Positions 22,831-34,029 of a stretch of DNA of 64,000 nucleotides are shown piece by piece. Within the stretch, counting starts at the first letter, position 1. The number at the start of each line of letters is the position of its first letter. A program made the position numbers and the translations under genes. The notes under the pieces are model-generated. The model was given only the letters and a program-made list of their open reading frames with translations. It searched no databases and was not told the DNA's origin. The stretch comes from Omphiscola glabra (lineage: Eukaryota > Mollusca > Gastropoda > Lymnaeidae). Where the stretch lies: NCBI GenBank assembly GCA_964017045.1, contig OZ024796.1, positions 19,367,510 through 19,431,509 on the forward strand, in the 5' to 3' direction.

Positions 22831-22939
22831 TCTTCCATAGTGTTGTTGTTCCATGTGATTTTGACATCTTCTCTGCGTGGCTTCACTTCATCGGGGGGAA
22901 TTTTCTTCATCAGTGAGAATAATTTCACTTGACTTCACC

Positions 22940-23110
22940 CGCCTGTTTTCGAACTTTACATGATCAGAGGTATTTTCTCTATTGACTGCATCAAGGGTAT
23001 TTTGTTGTTTGTCGTCCGCAGGGGTATTTTCTCCCATTACATTATCAGGTTTTTTTTCTCTCTTGACTTCATTAAGGGTATTTTCTTGCTTGACGTGATT
23101 AAATTTTTTT
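22940..23110. repeat. degenerate ~33-bp tandem, about 5 copies
   Basis: Recurring AAGGGTATTTTCTT and GACTTCATTAAGG words with irregular spacing and T-runs. Confidence 0.7.
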
Positions 23111-23467
23111 TTATAATGTGTCCCCGGGATTTGCCGGCATGGACAATTTCCCAGGTAGTCTTTTGTTTTGTACAATTCGTACTAAATCTCGGGAAAACGG
23201 GAGAGAAACAAAAACATCTATGCCCTCTAGTCTTTCCATATGTCTTATGACGTCATCGCCTACTTCTTCCATTACATTGTTTAAGTAAACAGTTATTTCA
23301 GTGCCAACTACAAAGGAACTAAATCTGTTTTATGGCCAATAACGCAAACTAGCTCTGTTTTTGGTGCTTTAGGTTAACTATGACCAAAACGTCCATTTCT
23401 TGACTTAACTTTTGTCAAGTTTTGAGAATCGCTGCTTTAGAGAAAATCTAATTTCGGCACTTGAATT
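23111..23467. other. unique stretch
   Basis: Single-copy AT-rich DNA. Short frames cross it but nothing is recognisable. Confidence 0.5.
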
Positions 23468-23750
23468 GTGAAATAGTGTCAGTCAGGTGCATGCATGGTA
23501 CTTGTAACGTCATGTCAGTCAGGTGCATATATGCTACTTGTAAGGTCATGTCAGTCAGATGTCTGCACACCACTTGTAAGGTCATGTCAGTCGGGTGTGT
23601 GCATGCTACTTGTAAGGTCATGTCAGTCAGGTGCATATATGCTATTTGTAAGGTCATGTCAGTCAGATGTCTGCACACCACTTGTAAGGTCATGTCAGTC
23701 GGGTGTGTGCATGCTACTTGTAAGGTCATGTCATTCAGGTTCATGCATGT
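23468..23750. repeat. 36-bp minisatellite with 108-bp higher-order unit
   Basis: Eight 36-bp units with AGGTCATGTCAGTCAGGTG. Three subtypes follow the fixed order GCATATATGCTA, TCTGCACACCA, TGTGCATGCTA, and the whole trio occurs twice, so a 108-bp block was duplicated. Frames are an artefact of 36 being a multiple of three. Confidence 0.94.
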
Positions 23751-24137
23751 TAATTGGAAGAATGAGTGAATTAGGAAAATTATGTTTTGTGTAAAAAATA
23801 ATATCACAGAGGACTTTTAGAGAGAAGAAATAGGAGAGTAAAGGAGAATATTAAATGATGCTGTAGATTGGTGAATGATATCAATGAAAACAATAAAACA
23901 ATGCTTGTGATTTCATTGGTTCATGTACACAAGATGTTTTTAAGAAGCTGTTTACGGGTAAAGCAAATATCACGGATCACGGCACTTATCATTGGGGGCC
24001 CGTCTAGGTTAATATTTCAAGTCATTTATTAGCTGACTTAGACATTTGGTAACGCTCTAAGGGAACATGCAATAATTGTGAAAGTGAAATGAATAGTAAA
24101 AATTCTTGTTAAAATAAACACGTCTTCAGGTCAGTGT
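23751..24137. other. unique stretch with a weak LTR-end-like junction
   Basis: At 23990-24008 the text CATTGGGGGCCCGTCTAGG resembles a primer-binding site complementary to tRNA-Pro next to a CA terminus. There is no paired terminus or gag/pol coding, so I only note it. Confidence 0.3.
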
Positions 24138-24312
24138 GCTGGGTGGCCGAGTGTTTTTAAACTGAACCAATCCAAAGCTTTGGGGACCGGAGTTCAATCA
24201 CCAGCCTAGACACGACAAAAGATCACCAGCAACCCTGGGTAGGCGGGACACTGGGAGATGGAGTCCCATAGGCGCTATGACATTACCGCAATGAACATTC
24301 CGACGACGCCTG
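24138..24312 (+). mobile_element. tRNA-headed SINE, copy A (partial)
   Basis: Pol III A-box-like TGGCCGAGTG (24144-24153), as in tRNA-Leu/Ser heads, and B-box-like GGAGTTCAATCACC (24189-24202) are 45 bp apart. The following body GGGAGATGGAGTCCCATAG...CATTCCGACGACGCCTGCG is shared with the copies at 51744 and 54612. The tail after 24312 differs from theirs, so the copy is truncated or chimeric. It is a dispersed retroposon remnant, not a functional tRNA. Confidence 0.75.
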
Positions 24313-24477
24313 CGGCGGCGAACGCATAAAGAGCAAACAGAACTCAACAAGGCACACTGCTGGTCATCTACTGCATCCTGGTCAATTTTCAGTCTTGACC
24401 AAGGCTTACCAAGGATCAAAGAGACAAGGACGGGAGAGTGAGGTTCACGAATGGTGCACATCTACCTCATAAGATAC

Positions 24478-26780
24478 AGCCCAAGTCAAGGCTACTACCC
24501 AAGTAAATGCTACTACCCAAGTCAAGGCTACTGCTCAAGTCAAGGCTACTACTCAAGTCAAAGCTACTGCTCAAGTCAAGGCTACAGCTCAAGTCAAGGC
24601 TACAGCTCAAGTCAAGGCTTCTGCTCAAGTCCAGGGTACTACTCAAGTCAAGGCAATTACCCAAGTCAAGGCTACTGCTCAAGTCAAGGCTACTATTCAA
24701 GTCAAGGCTACTGCTCAAGTCAAGGCTACTGCTCAAGTCAAGGCTACCACTCAAGTCAAGGCTGCTACGCAAATCAAGGCTACTACTCAAGTCAAGGCAC
24801 TTCCCAAGTCAAGGATACTACTCAAGTCAAGGCTACTACCCAAGTCAAGGCTACTACTCAAATCAAGGCTACTACTTAAGTCAAGGCACTTCCCAAGTCA
24901 AGGCTACTACTCAAGTCAAGTCTTCTACTCAAATCAAGGCTACAACTCAAATCAATGCTACTACTCAAGTCAAGGCTACTACTCAAATCAAGGCTACTAC
25001 TCAAGTCAAGGCACGTCCCAAGTCAAGGCTACCGTCAAGTCAAGGCTACCACTCAAGTCAAGGCTACCACTCAAGTCAAGGCTACCACTCAAGTCAAGGC
25101 TACAACTCAAGTCAATGCTGCTACCCAAGTCAAGGCTACTACTCAAATCAAGGCTACTACTCAAATCAAGGCACTTCCCAAGTCAAAGCTACTACTCAAG
25201 TCAAGGCTACTACTCAAGTCAAGGCTACTACCCAAGTCAAGGCTACTAAACAAGTCAATGCTACTACACAAGTCAAGGCTACTACTCAAGTGAAGACTAC
25301 TACTCAAGTCAAGCCTACTGCTCAAGTCAAGGCTACTGCTCAAGTCAAGGCTACTACTCAAGTCAAGGCTATTACCCAAGTCTAGGCTACCACTCAAGTA
25401 AAGGCTACTACTCAAGTCAAGGCTACTACTTAAGTCAAGGCTACTGCTCAAGTCAAGGCTCCTACTCAAGTCGAGGCTACTGCTCAAGTCAAGGCTACCA
25501 CTCAAGTCAAGGATACCACTCACGTCAAGGCTACCACTCAGGTAAAGGCTACTACTCAAGTCAAGGCTACTACTCAAGTCAAGGCTACCACCCAAGTCAA
25601 GGCTACTACTCAAGTCAAGGCTACTACTCAAGTCAAGGCTACCACTCAAGTGAAGGCTACTACTCAGATCAAGGCTACCGCTCAAGTGAAGGCTACTACT
25701 CAGATCAAGGCTACTACTCAGATCAAGGCTACTACTTAGATCAAGGTTACTACTCAGATCAAGGCTACTACTCAAATCAAGGCACTTCCCAAGTCATGGC
25801 TACTACTCAAATCAAGGCACTTCCCAACTCAAGGCTACCAATCAAGTCAAGGCACTTCCCAAGTCAAGGCTACTACTCAGATCAAGGCTACTTCTCAGAT
25901 CAAGGCTACTACTCAAATCAAGGCACTCCCCAAATCAAGGCTACTACTCAAGTCAAGGCTACTACTCAAGTCAAGGCACTTCCCAAGTCAAGGCTACTAC
26001 TCAAATCAAGGCACTTCCCAAGTCAAGGCTACCACTCAAGTCAAGGCACTTCCCAAGTCAAGGCTACTACTCAGATCAAGGCTACTACTCAAATCAAGGC
26101 ACTTCCCAAGTCAAGGCTACTACTCAAGTCAAGGCTACTACTCAAATCAAGACACTTCCCAAGTCAAGGCTACTACTCAAGTCAAGGAACTTCCTAAGTC
26201 AAGGCTACCACTCAAGTCAAGGCTACCACTCAAGTCAAGGCTACTACTCAAGTCAAGGCTACCACTCAAATCAGGGCTACCACCCAAGTCAAGGCTACCA
26301 CTCAAGTCAAGGCTACCACTCAAGTCAAGGCTACCACTCAAGTCAAGGCACTTCCCAAGTCAAGGCTACTACTCAAGTCAAGGCTACTGCTCAAGTCAAG
26401 ACTACCACTCAAGTCAAGGCTACTAAACAAGTCAATGCTACTACACAAGTCAAGGCTACTACTCAAGTGAAGACTACTACTCAAGTCAAGCCTACTGCTC
26501 AAGTCAAGGCTACCACTCAAGTCAAGGCTACCACTCAAGTCAAGGCTACCACTCAAGTCAAGGCTACCACTCAAGTCAAGGCTACCACTCAAGTCAAGAC
26601 AGCCCCTCAAGTCAAGGCTACCACTCAAGTCAAGGCTACAACTCAAGTCAAGGCTACCACTCAAGTCAATGCACTTCCCAGGTCACGGCTACCACTCAAG
26701 TCAAGGCTACTACTCAAGTCAAGGCTACTACCCAAGTCAACGATACCACTCAAGTCAAGGCTACTACTCAGATCAAAACC
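24478..26780. repeat. 18-bp minisatellite, about 128 copies
   Basis: Largest array here. The unit is AAGGCTACTACTCAAGTC with many TAC(T/C)(A/G)C and GTC/ATC variants. A 17-bp unit AAGGCACTTCCCAAGTC is interspersed more than a dozen times, and each one shifts the frame. Frames therefore read first as Ser-Gln-Gly-Tyr-Tyr repeats and then as Lys-Ala-Thr-Thr-Gln-Val repeats, with up to 292 codons open. A real low-complexity protein gene would not tolerate the 17-bp units, so I call this non-coding. Confidence 0.95.
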
Positions 26781-26897
26781 TTGGTCATCTTCGCATGTAA
26801 AGAAAGAACAATAATATCGGATCAAAGTTTAGGTAATTTATTTGGTCGTCCTGCTAATATCCATTGGAAAGCATTGGACCTTAACATCACTTAAAAT

Positions 26898-27152
26898 ACG
26901 AAGACATCATTCTGTACCATGACGTCATTTTGTATCATGACGTCATTCTGTACCATGAGGTCATTCTGTACCATGACGTCATTATGTATTATTATTACTT
27001 CATTCTTTACCATGACGTCATTCTTTACTATGTCGTAATTCTGTACCATGATGATATTATGTACCATGACGTCATTCTTTAACATGACGTCATTCTGTAC
27101 ATGACGTCATTCTGAACCCTGATGTCATTCTGCACAATGACGTCATTCTGTT
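26898..27152. repeat. 18-bp array of CRE palindromes, about 14 copies
   Basis: Units CCATGACGTCATTCTGTA. Eight copies keep the perfect palindrome TGACGTCA (26920, 26938, 26974, 27013, 27067, 27085, 27102, 27138), the consensus binding site of CREB/ATF bZIP factors. Others are mutated to TGAGGTCA or TGATGTCA. Whether it binds anything is inference. As a tandem repeat it is clear. Confidence 0.93.
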
Positions 27153-27184
27153 GACACATTACGTTATTTCATCTAATTTTTAAT

Positions 27185-27310
27185 GTCAATTTGCTGTCCA
27201 TTGAATTATTACACGAGAGATTGCGTACACAAAGAATTAACATTTGAACTATTACATGAGATAATGTGTTCACAGAGACTTGACCCTTGCCTTATTACAT
27301 GAGAATTTGT
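27185..27310. repeat. 43-bp minisatellite, left part, about 3 copies
   Basis: Diverged copies of the unit that resumes at 27905 (TTGAATTATTACACGAGAGA and relatives). Separated from the main array by the insert at 27311-27904. Confidence 0.88.
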
Positions 27311-27904
27311 GTAATATTATTATTGTTGTTTTAATGGGTTTTAAATAGCGCAGTACACTAGCCTAGCGCTAGGCACACTGCGCTTCGCATATAAATTAGC
27401 AATTGCGAGAATGATATATTTTAAAACCACAATTGGTAAAAAGCTTGACCTCACCCACCCAAGTCTCTGTCCAGCCATGAACAGCACCCAGCAGAATCGA
27501 GCGTTGTTTATCAGTTAGGGGGGGAGGGGTGAGAATGAGTTGGTATAGTAGAGTTTGAAGATATTGTTCTTAAATTTTGAAGGCTGTGATGGTCATCATA
27601 TTCCGGGTGAGCACTTGGAGAGAATTCCATTGTTTTGGGGTACAGAAAGTGAAAGATCGTTCACCATATGTTTTAGTGTGTATTGTGGGAACAGAAAGAA
27701 TACGTGTGTCTGCAGAGAAACGAAGCCTTCTAATGAGTGAATAGGCAGTAAGACGTTCAGTAAGATGGGAAGGGCAGGAACCAGAGACAACGTTTTGACA
27801 GAGAACGGACCGGTTGTAATCAATGTGTACCTATGTAGGGAACCAATGAAGGGACGCAAATATGCCAAGTGTTGTCGCCTCAACTGTTCCTTTGAATAGT
27901 AACA
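27311..27904 (-). mobile_element. probable retroposon inserted in the 43-bp array
   Basis: About 590 bp of non-array sequence splits the 43-bp array. Its left end, read on the minus strand, is a hairpin with arms AGCGCAGT/ACTGCGCT (27347-27384), then ATTTAAAACCC and an (AAT)n tail (27312-27325). This is the same layout as 19867-19930, so the 3' end is on the left. The body (27400-27900) shows no readable protein motif. A minus frame of 114 codons (27596-27940) runs out into the array and is not recognised. Likely a SINE or 5'-truncated LINE of a CR1/L2-tailed type. Confidence 0.55.
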
Positions 27905-29045
27905 CTTGTCCATTGAGTTATTACAAGAGATTTTGCGCACATAGAAACGACCATTTAATTATTACATGAGAAAATGTCACACATACTTGACCATTGAATT
28001 ATTACATGAGAGAATGTTGTCAAAGAGACTTGACCATTGAATTATTACATGAGAGAATGTTGTCACAGAGACTTGACCATTGAATTATTACATGAGAGAA
28101 TGTTGTCAAAGAGACTTGACCATTGAATTATTACATGAGAGAATGGTGTCACAGAGACTTGACCATTGAATTATTACATGAGAGAATGTGCAAACAAAGA
28201 CTTGACCATTCAATTATTACATGACATAATGTGCACACAAAGAATTGACCATTGAATTATTACATGAGAGATTGTGCACACAAAGATTTGACCATTGAAT
28301 TATTACATGAGAGATTGTGCACACAAAGACTTGACCATTGAATTATTACATGAGAGAATGTGCACACAAAGACTTGACCATTGAATTATTACATGAGAGA
28401 ATGTGCACACAAAGACTTAACCATTGAATTATTACATGATATAATGTGCACACAAAGACTTGACCATTTAATTATTACATGAGAGATTGTACACACAGAG
28501 ACTTGACCATTTAATTATTACATGAGAGATTGTGCACATAGAGACTTGACCATTGAATTATTACATGAGAGATTGTGCACACAGAGACTTAACCATTGAA
28601 TTATTACATGAGAGATTGTGCACACAGAGACTTGACCCATTGAATTATTACATGAGCGATTGTGCATACAGAGACTTGACCATTGAATTATTACATGAGA
28701 GATTGTGCACACAAAGACTTGACCATTGAATTATTACATGAGAGATTGTGCACACAAAGACTTGACCATTGAATTATTACTTGAGAGATTGTGTACACAG
28801 AGAATTGACCATTGAATTATTACATGAGAGAATGTGTACACAAAGACTTGACCATTGAATTATTACATGAGAGATTGTGCACACAAAGACTTGACCATTG
28901 AATTATTACATGAGATATTGTGCACACAGAGACTTGACCATTGAATTATTACATGAAAGATTGTGCACACAAAGACTTGACCATTGAATTATTACGTGAG
29001 AGATTGTGCACACACAGACTTGACCATTGAATTATTACACGAGAG
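27905..29045. repeat. 43-bp minisatellite, main part, about 26 copies
   Basis: Units contain TTGACCATTGAATTATTACA and TGAGAGATTGTGCACACAAA at 43 bp. Left copies use GAATGTTGTCA, right copies GATTGTGCACA, so two homogenised blocks meet near 28190. Confidence 0.97.
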
Positions 29046-29394
29046 ATATTTCTACGAGCAGAAGCCATCCATCAGCTGGTGAACCCAGCAACTGAACTAC
29101 ACAACAAAGTCGACCGTCGACTGTCAATAGAGAATGAGACAGTGTTGATACTGCCAGACATCCGGGCGATGTACCATGTTTATAGCTGTCATTTCTGGCG
29201 TGGCGCTAACTGTTATCTCCAGCGTTTAATCCCACAACGTGAACAGGAGAAAAGCGGTAGATATGGGAATGTACAACGTCGGCATTTATTGCTACTAGAA
29301 AAAGTCTGAACAATTTTACCGACTTTGAATACTTCACGTCAAAGCAAGTTTGAGAGAGTAGCTGAAGGCAACTTTAGATGACTCAAAGCGTTTC
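29046..29394. other. unique stretch with short open frame
   Basis: A plus-strand 76-codon frame (29079-29309) opens with an ATG, but the peptide matches nothing I recognise. It might belong to the retrotransposon fragment downstream. Confidence 0.35.
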
Positions 29395-29570
29395 ACATAT
29401 ATAACCAACATGCACAGTGCACTTCTCGAATATTACCAACATGCAAAATGCACTTCCCATATATATCCAACATGCACAAGTACTTATCATATATTAGAAC
29501 ATGCAGAATGCAGTTCTCATAAAATACTAACATGCACAATGCCTTATCATATATTACTGTAAGTCACTTC
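29395..29570. repeat. degenerate ~33-bp tandem, 5 copies
   Basis: Recurring CCAACATGCACAATGCACTT and CATATATTAC words with indels. Confidence 0.75.
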
Positions 29571-29574
29571 TGAT

Positions 29575-30010
29575 ATATTCCAAGAGTACACCAATGATAT
29601 AATACGCGAGAAACTGACATCCCACGCAAGACTGATCGCAGATGACATGTTGTATAGGTCGATTGCCATCAGTTCTGACCAGGACCAGTACAACAGGATC
29701 TCATTCGGTTAGCTGAGTGGGAGATGAGCTGGGACATGGAATTTCATCCTGCCAAGTGCCAGACACTTAGTCTCAAGAAGTGGTACTCCTCTACACCACC
29801 ATTGCGAACTACATGGCCGCAGACTTGAGCCAGTTCTCCCCCCCCCCCCCCCCCCGTAAGGTACCTCGGTGTTACTATTCAATGGAATAGTTGAAGCGAC
29901 AACATTTGACACATTTACGTCTATTGCCTCAGGCCTTCCAACCCCCAGTTCATGATACCCTCGCTGAGCAGCCCTTGCAACCAGTGAAATATCCTCGTCA
30001 ATAACAGGCA
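29575..30010 (+). mobile_element. decayed LINE reverse-transcriptase fragment
   Basis: Plus-strand pieces of a LINE reverse transcriptase remain in order. ARLIADDMLY at 29622-29651 contains the catalytic A-D-D box. RLAEWEMSWDMEFHPAKCQ at about 29706-29762, in another frame after a shift, is the post-catalytic WxxxWxMxFNxxKC motif. VRYLGVTIQW is at 29856-29885, after a C18 run. VEATTFDTFTSIASGLP is at about 29890-29940, a C-terminal motif also found at 35705-35750. The connection between the last two pieces is deleted. In-frame stops and shifts make it a dead copy. Confidence 0.8.
29838..29855. repeat. C18 homopolymer
   Basis: Eighteen C in a row inside the LINE remnant, between two readable reverse-transcriptase motifs. 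It therefore expanded within formerly coding sequence. Confidence 0.95.
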
Positions 30011-30011
30011 C

Positions 30012-30670
30012 AGACTATCAGGGTTACAGTTAGTCATTTCTACCAGTCCATCAGGGGGTTACAGTTATTCATTTCTACCATTCTATCAGGGTTACAATTA
30101 GTCATTTCTACCAGTCCATCAGGGGGTTACATTTAGTCATTTCTTCCAGTCCATCAGAGGGTTACAATTAGTCATTTCTACCAGTCCATCAGGGGGTTAC
30201 AATTAGTCATTTCTATCAGGGTTACAATTAGTCATTTCTACCAGTCCATCAGGGGGTTACAGTTAGTAATTTCTACCATTCTATCAGGGTTACAAATAGT
30301 CATTTCTACCAGTCCATCAGAGGGTTACAATTAGTCATTTCTACCAGTCCATCAGGGGGTTACAATTAGTCATTTCTACTAGTCCATCAGGGGGTTACAG
30401 TTAGTCATTTCTACCATTCTATCAGGGTTACAATTAGTCATTTCTACCAGTCCATCAGGGGGCTACAATTAGTCATTTATACCAGTCCATCAGGGGGTTA
30501 CAGTTAGTCATTTCTACCATTCTATCAGGGTTACAATTAGTTATTTCTACCATTCTATCAGGGTTACAATTAGTCATTTCTGCCATTCTATCAGGGTTTA
30601 CAATTAGTCATTTCTACCATTCTATAAGGGGTTACAGTTAGTCATTACTACAAGTCTACCCGGGGTTACA
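30012..30670. repeat. 33/35-bp minisatellite, about 19 copies
   Basis: Units TTACAATTAGTCATTTCTAC plus CAGTCCATCAGGGGG (35 bp) or CATTCTATCAGGG (33 bp). The two types alternate irregularly. It begins directly at the end of the LINE fragment. Confidence 0.94.
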
Positions 30671-30904
30671 CAAACTACAATTTAAGACATACGAACACAA
30701 ACATCAAGTTTGGTGAGAAATAAATTTGGACTTACCACATCCCATGAAAACGTTTCATTACATTTGTAAACATAACATGCTCTATTATAATAAAGTATAT
30801 TTATAACATTCGTTATCATAATTAATAGGAAAATATGAAAAATAATTTACAAACTAGAATTTCTCTTAATGAATAAAACGTATACACATCCGCAATTGCA
30901 ATAA

Positions 30905-31205
30905 GCCACTGACACAGACACAGGTACAGAAAACTGGCACTGACAAATCATTTGACCCTGACACTAAAACTGACACTTGTACAGGCACAAAAACTGACAC
31001 TGACAACTAAGTTGACACTGACAATTAAACTGACGTTGAAACTGACACTGACAATTAAAGTGACACTGAGACAGGAACAAAAACGGACACTGACAACTAA
31101 TCTGACTCTGGCAACAAACAGGCACAGAAACGGACACTGACAACTAATCTGACACTGACAACCAATCTGACACTTAAGCTGACACTGACACTTACATTGA
31201 TATTT
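30905..31205. repeat. degenerate CTGACACTGACA-based tandem
   Basis: Six- and twelve-base words CTGACA and AACTGACACTGA recur, interspersed with AGGCACAAAAACT. There is no fixed unit. Thr/Leu-rich frames result from it. Confidence 0.8.
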
Positions 31206-31865
31206 TTGTGAATTCGCAGTATTACAGTAAAGATAAATCATTATCATCTGGATAAATTGTCCTTTCTTCTCCTTCTTCTTCCTATGCCTTTTGATGCCGC
31301 CTGGAGCATAGGCCGTCCACAAGAGCTTTTCATTCATCACTGTCCTGTGCCTACCTTTCCAGTTTGTTTCCAAATTTCTTTTACTGCAAGTTTAACGTTG
31401 ACGTCTTGTCTGGATCATGTTGTCTTCAATAGCAAAGCTAGATTATGTTGTTGGTGGTTTCGGGGATGAAAAGTTGAGAATAGGATGATTTTCACATCCA
31501 GAAATGTTAACCTCACAATAAATTTAAAAAAAAAAAAAAAAAAAAAGTCAAGTTTGGAAGATTTTCCATTGCATTTACTTCCTACTAAAACGGACCCTTC
31601 GACATTTATTTTTCGTTCCAAAAGTCTTGACCGGCTAAATTAGAAACGTATCGATTGCATTCCGTAATCAGTATTTCTTTCAGACATCTCTCGGCCTTGT
31701 GTGTGTGGCTGGGGGGTGGGAGGTTGAGGGACGGGGTGCGCCATCCAGACGGAGAAAACAAATCCCACAGGAGAAAAAAATGTGTACAGCAATAAAGCGA
31801 AAGTAAAATTTAATTATTTTTTAAAAATTTATAATTTTTTTAACATTTTGAAATATTATCATATC
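31206..31865. other. unique stretch, possible LINE/SINE tail, and an A21 run
   Basis: On the minus strand 31245-31345 reads as VMNEKLLWTAYAPGGIKRHR followed by a GAAGAAGAAG-type tail, which looks like the end of a retroposon, but I cannot name it. An A21 run (31526-31546) is preceded by AATAAA at 31517. The rest is single-copy. Confidence 0.4.
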
Positions 31866-31960
31866 ACTGCACCCAATATACCCCTACCACCAGCCACTGC
31901 ACACAATATACCCTTACCACCAGCCTCTACATCCAATGTATTGCTACACCCAAAGTATTT
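31866..31960. repeat. ~33-bp tandem, 3 copies
   Basis: CCACTGCACCCAATATACCC and two relatives, the third diverged. Confidence 0.85.
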
Positions 31961-32559
31961 GATACTATTATTTGAGGCAAATCTTGATACACAAATGGAT
32001 TCTAAATACCGTATATTTCCAAATATAGGCGCTCCCTATTAAAAGCCAAGTTTGGGCGTGCGATATCTTCATGAACTTGTCATTCATCTGACAGCTGTAT
32101 TAGTTTGATATTCCAAATGAACATTTTAATATGCTGGTTGAGCAATCACTCAGATAAATAATACATTTAAAAATGTGTTTCCATTGTACATATCTACTGT
32201 CATCTTAACGTAATTTTGTCATTCATAAACAATTTATTTTAAAAATGACCAGCTTTATATAGCTATAAAGATATATATCAACTTTTTGCACGCACAGGTT
32301 TCATTGAAATATCTAGTCAAATGTAATTATTTTATTTGAACTGGGTTTTTTTCCAGTTTCGTACTAAAGAAATGATGAGGTAGAACTTTTTTGTGGCTGG
32401 AATTTAAAAACAAAATTCCTTTATTTATGAAGTACCGTTGTAAAATAAAAAAATAAAAAAATATTTTTTGTTAATATGTAAAACAACATTTCTGTTTATA
32501 AAAAAATAGAATAAAGGTTGATTAAAAACAATCAGGTGAAGGGACACCTACATTTTCCA
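31961..32559. other. AT-rich unique stretch
   Basis: Very AT-rich single-copy DNA. ACCGTATATTTCCAAATATA near 32010 resembles the end of some DNA transposons, but no matching second end was found. Confidence 0.4.
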
Positions 32560-33075
32560 TAGCATATCGTCTGCTGCTTTCTAATTGTGTGTAGATTGGT
32601 GCATATCGTCTGCTGCTTTCTGATTGTGTGCAGATAGGTGCATATGTTATTGTGCTTTCTGATTGCGTGTAGATTGGTGCATATCGTCTGGTGCTTTCTG
32701 ATTGTGTGCAGATTGGTGCATATCGACTGGTGCTTTCTGATTGTGTGCAGATTGGTGCATATCGACTGGTGCTTTCTGATTGTGTGTAGATTGGTGCATA
32801 TGTTATGGTGCTTTCTGACTGCGTGTAGATTTGGCGCATACATTCTGTTACCTTTTGATTGTGTGTAGATTGATCATCTGGTGCCTTCTGATTGTGTGTA
32901 GATTGATGCACATCATCTGGTGCCTTCTGATTGTGTGTAGATTGATGCACATCATCTGGTGCTTTCTGATTGTGTGTAGATTGATGCACATCATCTGGTG
33001 CGTTCTGATTGTGTGTAGATTGATGCACATCATCTGGTGCCTTCTGATTGTGTGTAGATAAGTGCATATCTTATC
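32560..33075. repeat. 39-bp minisatellite, about 13 copies
   Basis: Units GATTGTGTGTAGATTGATGC plus ACATCATCTGGTGCTTTCT. Left copies have ATATCGTCTG, right copies ACATCATCTG. Thirty-nine is a multiple of three, so frames of up to 181 codons cross it on the minus strand. They are not genes. Confidence 0.96.
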
Positions 33076-33249
33076 ACAGGCAAGCGTCATAAAGTATAAC
33101 GCAATTTTGAATTTATAAAAGTTTTATGTGGAGGGGCTTACTGACCCCTCTTCCAGACACCCCCCAGTCCCCGCTTTCGCTTTAAAGCCTTTGGCGCCAA
33201 ACATTTCTTCTTCACCTCCCCCACTCTAGTTTGTTATGAAACTTTTGTA

Positions 33250-33715
33250 TGCAATAGCCAATGCACCTGGGTCCGATGTAGCCAATGCACCTAGGTACGT
33301 TGTAGCCAATGCACCTAGTTACGATGTAGCAAATGCACCTAGGTACGATGTAGCCAATGCATCTGGGTACGATGTAGCCAATGCAATTAAATTTGATGTA
33401 GCCAATGCACCTTGTTACGATGTAGCCAATGCACCTGGGTACGATGTAGCCAATGCACCTAGGTACGATGTAGCCAATGCATCTAGGTACGATCTAGCCA
33501 ATGCACCTAGGTACGATGTAGCCAATGCACCTAGGTACGATGTAGCCAATGCACCTAGGTACGATGTAGCCAATGCACCTAGTTATGATGTAGCCAATTC
33601 ATCTAGGTACGATGTAGCCAATGCACCTAGGTACGATGTAGCCAATGCAACTAGGTAAGATGTAGCCATTTACCTAGGTACGAAGTAGCCAATGCAACTA
33701 GGTACGATGTGTATA
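33250..33715. repeat. 24-bp minisatellite, about 19 copies
   Basis: Units TACGATGTAGCCAATGCACC plus TAGG. Only one plus-strand frame escapes the built-in TAG, giving a 140-codon Ala-Asn-Ala-Pro-Arg-Tyr-Asp-Val repeat from an ATG at 33236. There is no signal peptide, domain or supported exon structure, so I treat it as an artefact. Confidence 0.95.
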
Positions 33716-34029
33716 TACTAGGCGAGTAGGGGTAAAATATATTGGACAAGGCCCGGATGTTTGCCACAATTACTGTGTAGCTTTTATATATTACCAAAAT
33801 ATATTACCGTTAAATATGAAAATTTAAAACATGCTAATGAAGCAATAAATATGTATCATTATGACAATTAGATGAAGCCATGACAATTAGATGAAGCTCA
33901 AAGTTCAGTCTTCTAATCTTCAAATGTTCACCAAGAAAGACTACTCTGTTACAAGATTTACATAATTAAGTTTTTGAAAAAAAAATCTTCTCACACACTT
34001 ATCGGATAACGGTTTTAAGATTTTACAAT
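33716..34029. other. AT-rich stretch
   Basis: Single-copy AT-rich DNA, possibly the 3' untranslated part of the minus-strand LINE that ends near 34058. Confidence 0.4.

Noticed and set aside
24138..24210. Functional tRNA gene
   Set aside because: Only A- and B-box-like words are present. Acceptor and anticodon stems do not pair, and the segment continues into a body shared with two other SINE copies.
31526..31546. Processed pseudogene tail (AATAAA then A21)
   Set aside because: The signal is only a few bases from the A-run, closer than normal for a polyadenylation site, and no coding remnant lies upstream.
32005..32050. DNA-transposon terminus near ACCGTATATTTCC
   Set aside because: No inverted partner or target duplication could be found within about 600 bp.
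33236..33658. 140-codon frame with Ala-Asn-Ala-Pro repeats and a clean ATG
   Set aside because: The start lies just before the 24-bp array and all other residues are array-derived. A stop arises as soon as the array decays.
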